DNA of 64,000 nucleotides from Sympetrum striolatum (lineage: Eukaryota > Arthropoda > Insecta > Odonata > Libellulidae). The notes beneath the pieces were generated by a model, which had not been told where the DNA came from, searched no databases, and worked only from the letters and a program-made list of their open reading frames with translations. Where the stretch lies: assembly GCA_947579665.1 (NCBI GenBank), contig OX388351.1:53762939-53826938 (forward strand), given 5' to 3'. Within the stretch, counting starts at the first letter, position 1. The number at the start of each line of letters is the position of its first letter. Shown piece after piece: positions 57,275 through 64,000 of the stretch. Position numbers and translations under genes: made by a program.

Positions 57275-59940
57275 AGAGAACAAATTAAGGTATTAATGAA
57301 GTTTGGGCTTGTCGTTTTTAAGTTTAAATTTTCAATGTTGGCTAGCGAAACTTTGCCGAACTGACCTCGCTTAAGTTTCAATTGTGGACATGAAGACGAG
57401 TAATTTAGATTTTACCGCTGTTTACTGTCGTTTCGCCGCAATGTACAGGACAGTAAATTGTTTTGTTCGCTGATATTCACTTTGTATTTTATGCTCTCAA
57501 TGAGTGATAGATTACTTAAACAATCTTGAAATACTAGGATTATTATCCGCCAAAATAAAATACCGTGGTGATTTATCCGAACATTTATTTGCGCCTAATT
57601 TATTTCCGCGATTATTATTTCTAATTAAAAGCTCTTCACCGATCCCTGTTTTGTTTTCCTTTGACAAGCGATGATTTATATTTCATTCTCGTCTCTCACG
57701 ATTACGTACTCCATATTTTATTTTTGTCAGTTTGCGGAATTCATTCATTATATTCTCACCGTTATAAGAATATCTTTTCGAGGGAGCTATTCGTTTATGT
57801 CAGCCGCTTGCTCCAGTCCATCATTTATGTTGCTCGATACTCGGCCTTCATCTAATCCTCGGAATTCTTTCCTCCTTTTTCTTCCTCCACCTTTTCAATT
57901 TCATCCTTCTGCTATGAACTCCCTTATCACCGTCTGTTTATCCACAGCAGTTTCCATTGCCTCGTTGAGTGTCTACTCACTTGCTTCCCGGCAAACTTTC
58001 TCCTCTCCACAGCTCTCAGCCGATGGGTTCTCTCACTTCGAATGATACCACTCATTGAACCGTTATTTTCTTTGGATCCAATAGTATCCTCTCCTCCCTT
58101 TTTCTCTTTATTACCTTTTTTCGGCGACATTCCGAGCGCATTCGGCCAATAATTCACGCTATAAATTTTGTTTGTTCGGTGTTGTGCGAGTTTAGTTTAT
58201 TATTTTCTTCCTTTTGTCTTTTTAATTCGTTTTGACCGTTTTTGATTAATTTTTTAGTAACCAGTATACTTATCAGCCTATTTTGTACCTACTTATCTGT
58301 AAATGTGTAACTGATTGTTCTTTTTTATTCTTGTATGATACTGTTGGTATATCTTATTGTCTTTAAATTTTAATTAATCTGATTTCATCACTAAATATAG
58401 TTTTCCCCTGTGTACGTTTCGCAGGTTTTTCACACCCCCCTTCTTGAGGGTGTTTTCCTACAGTGGAATGTTTTTCCTAAGCTCTTAACTTGGGTTTTTT
58501 AAAACCACAAAGTAAATTTCTTCTTTGTACTTTTTCAAGCTATCTCTTTTTAAAAATTTATACGACGAAGGGTTAGATGTAAAAAGAGGCTTAATAGTCT
58601 CAATCTCTCCCTAAATAAAGCCCTTTTATTATTATAATTATTATTTGATTTGAGAAATCTTTTGGAGTGGTAGAAATGTGTTTTAGGTGAATTTCTCCGG
58701 ATTGATTGTGCAATTCTGTCTCATTTTGACCTGTACGCGTCTAGCATTGTGATATTATTACTAAGCGAGATATAGCAGATGTAGGAGTTTAAATTTTTAT
58801 TCTTTTACTCTCTAAAATCTGTATATATTATTTCTAATCGTTTTCGATGACCAGCGCTTTTCATTTCATACTTAATCAGTGCATGTAAATGACACCATTA
58901 TAAAGAGAAAGTTTTCCGCTTCCTGTTAAAAATAGATCAAAAAATGAAAAATACATCTTTTGGTCAAAATGTCGGTTTTTAAATATTTATTTGCCCTTTG
59001 AGTTTCGTTACTGGATTTGTAGATATCGAAATCTATCGATACAAACGATGTATATCGAAACGGACACTGGCACTTTTGTTTCATGAAAAAAGTTTATCTT
59101 CTCGCCCAAATACCTTTCAATAAACACTCCAATCATTGCAAATCAATAAACGAACACCAAAACAACCCCCAGTGACCATTTGTGCGAATTTTTCACACGG
59201 AGCAACTAGTTATAGTATGTTAAAATGTTTCGTTCTAAAAAGAAGTATCTTTAGTGATCAAATAGTTAGGATGGACAATATATTCTAATATGTTCTTGAG
59301 ATTGAGCTTCGAATAACAGGTATTCTTGCTGCTTTCCTATCGGTATGTAGAAATTGCTTCTAGGAAAATATCATTTCTAATTAACATAAAGTCAGAAAAA
59401 GAGGAATTTCCGGCCGTATTGGGTTGTTTCACATAGATTGCATTTTTTATAATGTTTTTGTTGTTATTATTCGATGAATGTATTCACTATGTTCATATTT
59501 ACAAGTATCTTCGCCTGGAATTATTGACCTAATTGACGATTTTTGTAGAAGTACTTATTTTCTCATACTTATTCCTACAGAAGAAAAAATCGTATTACAA
59601 AAATCGTCCCATTAAATGTATATATTCTTCTTAAATTAATTTAATCACTCTTTTTTTTTTGGTTCATGGTGTTCACATCTAGCAGATAAATTTCTCTCCT
59701 CATATTTTTCTCATCTCTAGAATGCGATAATGCGCGGTGTTGATAATTATCGGAATATTCCATCGGAATCAAATTTTTTGTGCAATTAAATTCCTTCAGT
59801 ATGGTTTGGAATGGTATTTGAAAAAAAGATTGGTATTATTGAGCTCACAGAAAATAATCAATTTATTTTGGTCACACGTCAATAAATGGCGTCCAGAGTA
59901 TAAATTTAGATACATATATAGACGTTCGGAAAATCTAATT
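57275..59940. other. AT-rich noncoding DNA, nothing firmly recognised
   Basis: Pyrimidine-rich stretch with several overlapping open frames at 57650-58160, none with motifs. Confidence 0.4.
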
Positions 59941-59945
59941 CATTG

Positions 59946-60021
59946 GGCTCTCGGATAACCAAGTGGGTAACGCTTTCGGCTACGGAAAAAAAGGATCTGG
60001 GTTAGAGTCCCGGTGGGAGCC
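59946..60021 (+). mobile_element. tRNA-like sequence / SINE head
   Basis: GGCTCTC and GGGAGCC pair over 7 bp (one T-G). AACCAAGTGGGTAACGC is A-box-like, and GGGTTAGAGTCCC is a B box with the conserved C replaced by A, as at 18.15 kb. The anticodon arm (TTTCGGCTACGGAAA) lacks U33, and an A7 run follows it. The paired acceptor argues for a tRNA pseudogene or young SINE head. Confidence 0.55.
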
Positions 60022-60545
60022 AAAGTTCGAAATGGCCTATTCTGTTGAAGCACGTTCAAGAAAAAACAACAGCACTAATCATTGTTATCGAAAGGATATA
60101 TGAATGTGTACCCATGTTATCTTATGTTATTGTTTTGCTAAAATAATTCATTCAGTTATTATAACAGTATCTCCACCAGTATTGTTCGAAGAAATAAATA
60201 TGGCGTCGTTATGCTATGTGGTTGACCACCTCATATTCCATATCTTAAAAGATCCATAACTTAAAATCGTAGGTCTTCTTCAATGAGCAATAAATAACAT
60301 CAAGGAATTAAATGCTGGTTAGCGACGACTATAAGTTTCAGAGAGCGTTTTCCACATCGGTAAAATATCATGTAATGTTGGGTGTTTGATTTATAAATTA
60401 GTTCAGTAAAGATATTATCTAAAATATATAATATTTTGTGTGGAGGGAGTTGGATTTTTTTTATTGAACTAATCAAGGGGAAGTTTTACCAAGTATCGCC
60501 AGAAATGATTAATTCGATTTATAAATTCTTGTACTAGAAGTAATA

Positions 60546-60997
60546 GGGGAGACCCTTCTAAAGTGGTCCCCCAGGGTAATGTGGTACATATCCTACGTTT
60601 TTCTTCCTTGTTAGTGTTGCAATCTATCTTGTAGGCTAAATACTACCTCCGCATCATCAAGTCAGTTGAGTTGTAGCCTCTGTTAGGAGTGGCTTAATAT
60701 TTTCCTCGAAACAGGGAAGAATATTACCATTCCGAGATGATTGGTCTAAGTGGGGAAATTTAAAATAATTATAACGGGGGACCACTTTACCTATGCACCC
60801 GAGTAAAGTAGACATTTTGCAAACTCAGGAAACTTTTATGGTTACTAGTGTAATTTTATTTGCAAAATTTACATAATTTTGGAAATGATATATTAAGGTG
60901 TAGCCTTTACACTGAAAAAGTGTAAATCAGAAGATTATACCTAGTGGAAGATATAGCCAGTAAACTCTTAAGGGGACCATTTTACCCGGGTCTCCCC
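60546..60997. mobile_element. complete MITE, about 27-bp terminal inverted repeats, TA target
   Basis: The left end GGGGAGACCCTTCTAAAGTGGTCCCC and the right end GGGGACCATTTTACCCGGGTCTCCCC are inverse with few mismatches. TA flanks both sides (AATA/TATA). The 452-bp interior repeats the theme (GGGGGACCACTTTACC, GAGTAAAGTAGAC) but has no transposase frame. It is related to the two truncated copies at 26.16 and 26.60 kb. Confidence 0.88.
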
Positions 60998-61009
60998 TAT
61001 ATTGTCAGT

Positions 61010-61850
61010 AGGCATTATTTATTTAAACGATGAAATAAATACTGAAATTTAACGTAATCATTCCTTACTATATTACTAACCATATAACTATTATGAGCGT
61101 TACCACAAGGTCAATGCCGCTAGTGAGTACTCGAAGAAAACCTTTTACCATCCCCTAAATTTTTGTTGAATCCTCCACAGTTATTCTGTTACATAGTGGC
61201 ATTACTTTGGTAAATTAACTTATTCGGGGGTGTTTTAGTAGGAGCTTCATAGAAACATATCAAACGGAAATGCTGGTACAAGATTTCAGTGGTACAATAA
61301 GTACCTTTAGGAAAAAGTTTAGTGGGAAATTTCAGGAACTTTTGCGAAAATCGAAAATAATAATAGATGAAAAATAGTATTGTTCGATCAAAGATTTTTA
61401 GACTAGCTTCACTTCTGTGTATATCGTGTAGATAAAAACTTATTTATTATTATATTTGTCTATTATTTTATAATATTTATTATTTTTTGTCTATAAGATT
61501 GTGTTTTGTGTATATGGAATGGTGCAATCTTGTGAATTTGCAATGTAATGATACTTTATGGTAATTGGCATGCCATACTTTGAAATATCATTAAAATAAG
61601 TTAACAGTGTGATATTTATTTGTGTTGTATCATAATGAGGTGTGGCTTCACATAATAAGATAGAAGGTTGTGAAATATGTATTACAGCGATTAAATGCAT
61701 AATCGTGCTGTTTCCGACGATGACTCGATTCACTATTAGCATTCCTGCTGAAAAAAATGAGTGAATTATGCTAATAGGCTATTAGTATTACTTATTCGCA
61801 GGAGCACGATATCTCTCACAAAACGGGCTTCCACGTGGCTCATGCGAGTT
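61010..61850. other. AT-rich noncoding DNA, nothing recognised
   Basis: No landmark seen. Confidence 0.45.
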
Positions 61851-61857
61851 TTTCCAA

Positions 61858-61920
61858 CCGCGGTTCCCCACCCTTCGAAAGGGTCGTAAATAAATTCAAT
61901 GGGTCGCAGCAAACGGAAAT
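61858..61920 (+). mobile_element. hAT-type transposon end (remnant)
   Basis: CCGCGGTTCCCCACCCTTCGAAAGGGTCG, then AAATTCAATGGGTCGCAG, follows the CAGCGGTTCCCAACCTTT...GGGTCG...GGGTCGC pattern of hAT ends. Only one end was seen. Confidence 0.6.
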
Positions 61921-62267
61921 GATTCACCGAAATTAAAGGAGCGCCACTTCCTCATTAGCACTTCTTCTAATTGCCTGAAATATACATGAGACTTGACGTA
62001 GCGAGGGAAATAAATTAGGGTTAATGTTGCAGAAACGTTGAAGGCCTAACCCCACGGGAAATCAATTGTAAAAAGATCTAAAAATATAGAGTTTAGCTTT
62101 TCTTTTAATTATATTTTTATCATTAGTTAAAATTGTGTAGGGTTTGATTTATCACCCGCATGTTTGTGGTATGGCATTTTTCTGATACTAACAGCCGTTG
62201 GAGGATAAATATAGCTGGTTCACGCCATCATGTGTTCGTGCTACCATATCTTGTTTATATATAGAGT

Positions 62268-62335
62268 AAGGGTGTCCAATCTTTTGGTGGCGGAGGGCTG
62301 CATTATAAATTTTCGCGAGCCAGAAATGACCCCTT
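62268..62335 (+). mobile_element. hAT/Charlie-like transposon end (remnant)
   Basis: AGGGTGTCCAATCTTTTGGTGGCGGAGGGCTGCATT resembles the CAGGGGTGTCCAAxCTTTTGG...GGGCCxCAT ends of hAT-Charlie families. It differs from the hAT end 400 bp upstream, so they are separate insertions. Confidence 0.6.
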
Positions 62336-62339
62336 CATT

Positions 62340-63835
62340 TAGACAACCCTTATATTAACGAAACTAAAGAAAGAACTTTTGTTTTTCTCCTACAGTGTAG
62401 AAGAAGATAGAATATTTATTCATAATATAACCCAAATACAAATGAGCATAATAAAACAACTTTTATTTTTCTAATAAAAGGACAAACAATTTTTAATGTT
62501 TACTTGATACCTCACTCCTCTGACACTAGCTATCAAGAACCACTAGAGAGTAAGGTTTACTAGAAAAGTGAAGAGTGATTTAGTTTGCCCTTGATTTCCT
62601 CATTAAGTCAGAATGAAAAGCGATTCATATCCATCTAAATAGGGCACAGTGACTCTACGAGAAACACTTTTCTTGTCAGTTCATATAAGGAGAAATTGAT
62701 CAGAGCAATTATCCACTCATTCCTCAGTAGCCTACAAGATAGTTTTATCTCAGCCGTGATCAAGGCTGTGACAAAAGTAAATGAGTTAATAAGTTAATAG
62801 ATATGAGGTTTGAATCATACTGCATACTATCATTCTTCTATATTACCCCTCCTTCAATCCTATTAAAATGGTTTATCATAGGGTAATTCTGCTGCACTCA
62901 TATGGACATTTTCCACTATTCTGGCTCAAAATCAGTGAGAAAAGCAACTGGAAACTACCTCATTCCTCATCTTGCCTAGTTACCTCATCCCTAAGATCCG
63001 TGATTACATTTTTGGTCTCGTCTGATTTTTTTCACTTTCGGTTATAGTTTGAGAAATATAGATTTGACCAACAGGAATAAGATTTGTTTTCCTTGTCCCT
63101 CACAGCAAGGTATTTTTATTCGAGTTCTTCTCATTTAAACGTGTGTTCGTCTATTTGCAATGTTAGCGTATTTTTTTAAGCAATCGACGACATGTGGGAT
63201 ACAAATTTCAACCTACTTATTATTTGGTTAACTAATAATGATTGGAGAATGAATAATCTTCTATTGCTGAATTTATGTTGAATTCTAATCTGCCGATGTT
63301 TTGTGCATGAAATCATCTTCGTTTGCCAAATTGCTATTTACTGCGTTTTAAATCTAATAGCATGAAAATTTTCGATAGTCAACAGACGAATTTTTCGAGA
63401 AAGTGGATATTAGGTGGTTTTCATTAGGCATGTGGGTCATGAGACATCATTTGTAATTCCGAAGCCCTTCCAAGGTTTCTCTCTCGGAAGAAACATTTCC
63501 TAGGACATCCGATCGATAGCGGAAAGAAGCAAGTGGTCCTGTTTGCCAGATGCGTCCTCTACTACAGTCGCTAATCTCGAAAAATGGACTCGGGCGACAC
63601 TGGATCGACTGCCCAATTGCTTACGACGTACTTAGGGCAGAGGCAGAGAATTTGTCATTCTCGTGCGTAGGATGTTGGATCTTCCCTATGCTTACCTGTT
63701 AGTACTGTTTATTTTGAAGTCTCTCACAAATTTAAAAAATACTGAATTTTAATCCTAGGATTGGACGGTTGTTGTTATGTTCGCATTCCAACCCGATTAT
63801 TACAAGAACTGGTTAACCGTGGTAGTAGTGTTTTC
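62340..63835. other. noncoding DNA, GC-richer at 63.43-63.70 kb
   Basis: In the GC-richer patch an ATG with a good insect context (CGAAAAATGG at about 63581) opens a 28-codon forward frame (MDSGDTGSTAQLLTTYLGQR...). Without splice support this stays a weak hint. The rest shows nothing. Confidence 0.3.
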
Positions 63836-63840
63836 AATAG

Positions 63841-63965
63841 TGACAACTGAGGTCATTTCACACACATAGGTCATCATAGGGAATCGAACCCAGGTACGCT
63901 ACCCTCTCCACACATTGCATTTCAGCTGGTTTCTTTAAATGCTACACACCAGAGTGCCCATTCAC
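63841..63965 (-). mobile_element. tRNA-like SINE fragment
   Basis: On the minus strand GGGCACTCTGGTGTGTAGC (A-box-like) is followed about 60 bp later by CTGGGTTCGATTCCCTATGATGACC. The latter is a perfect B box (GGTTCGATTCC) with a potential T stem. The spacing is longer than in a tRNA, so a SINE head is preferred. Confidence 0.5.
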
Positions 63966-64000
63966 TTTTGTAGAATTAACCTGCTACCTTCCTAGTTTTA

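Noticed and set aside
63581..63665. 28-codon frame MDSGDTGSTA... with good start context
   Set aside because: No donor of quality, no conservation data and no neighbouring exon.
1..64000. CRISPR arrays, bacterial operons, plasmid or phage features
   Set aside because: No direct-repeat/spacer structure and no Shine-Dalgarno-led gene packing. Intron-bearing tRNAs and SINEs show a eukaryotic nuclear origin.
1..64000. Insect telomeric TTAGG arrays or rRNA genes
   Set aside because: Neither was found on either strand.

Overview
This is an AT-rich eukaryotic window with no long open reading frame, no operon-like packing and no recognisable complete protein-coding gene. The retroelements, tRNA-derived SINEs, Penelope-like element, hAT ends and Tc1/mariner-type MITEs, together with intron-bearing tRNA-Leu(CAA) genes, fit a repeat-rich arthropod genome, most likely a non-dipteran insect. 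I cannot name the species from the sequence.

Layout. 0-13 kb is mostly featureless AT-rich DNA with a LINE remnant (2.3 kb), a tRNA-derived SINE (4.8-5.1 kb), a tRNA-Asp(GTC) gene (6.03 kb), a pogo/Tigger-like end (9.5 kb), a LINE tail (11.9 kb) and a hAT end (12.3 kb). 13.4-14.04 kb is a pure A/T minisatellite with an 11-bp period. 14-24 kb holds GC-richer islands, an RTE-like LINE C-terminus (16.5 kb), tRNA-Leu (17.0 kb), several tRNA-like SINE heads, a TA-flanked MITE (22.05-22.49 kb) and a candidate recursive splice site (22.918 kb). 24-34 kb contains MITE copies around a repeat with hammerhead-like motifs (26.2-26.8 kb) and a broken Penelope-like element with a GIY-YIG endonuclease remnant followed by a hammerhead-like motif (32.7-33.7 kb). 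34-41 kb is AT-rich with degenerate tandem repeats and another MITE-like element (40.0-40.4 kb). 42-55 kb carries four more tRNA-Leu(CAA)-type loci, all on the minus strand, interspersed with LINE remnants, a 317-bp tandem duplication, a 178-nt stem palindrome and a 93-bp tandem duplication. 55-64 kb is mostly AT-rich, with a convincing minus-strand exon candidate (57.15-57.27 kb), a complete MITE (60.55-61.0 kb) and hAT-type ends.

Functionally, the supported genes are tRNAs: one tRNA-Asp, three tRNA-Leu(CAA) genes that look intact and two decayed relatives. Two minus-strand segments (47.2 and 57.2 kb) have splice signals and short open frames good enough to be proposed as exons of a host gene whose other exons are not evident here. 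The most interesting non-gene structure is the recurrence, in at least three repeat settings, of a CTGANGA...CGAAA...GTH motif resembling minimal type I hammerhead ribozymes, once directly after the Penelope-like coding remnant and once as a near-perfect inverted pair.
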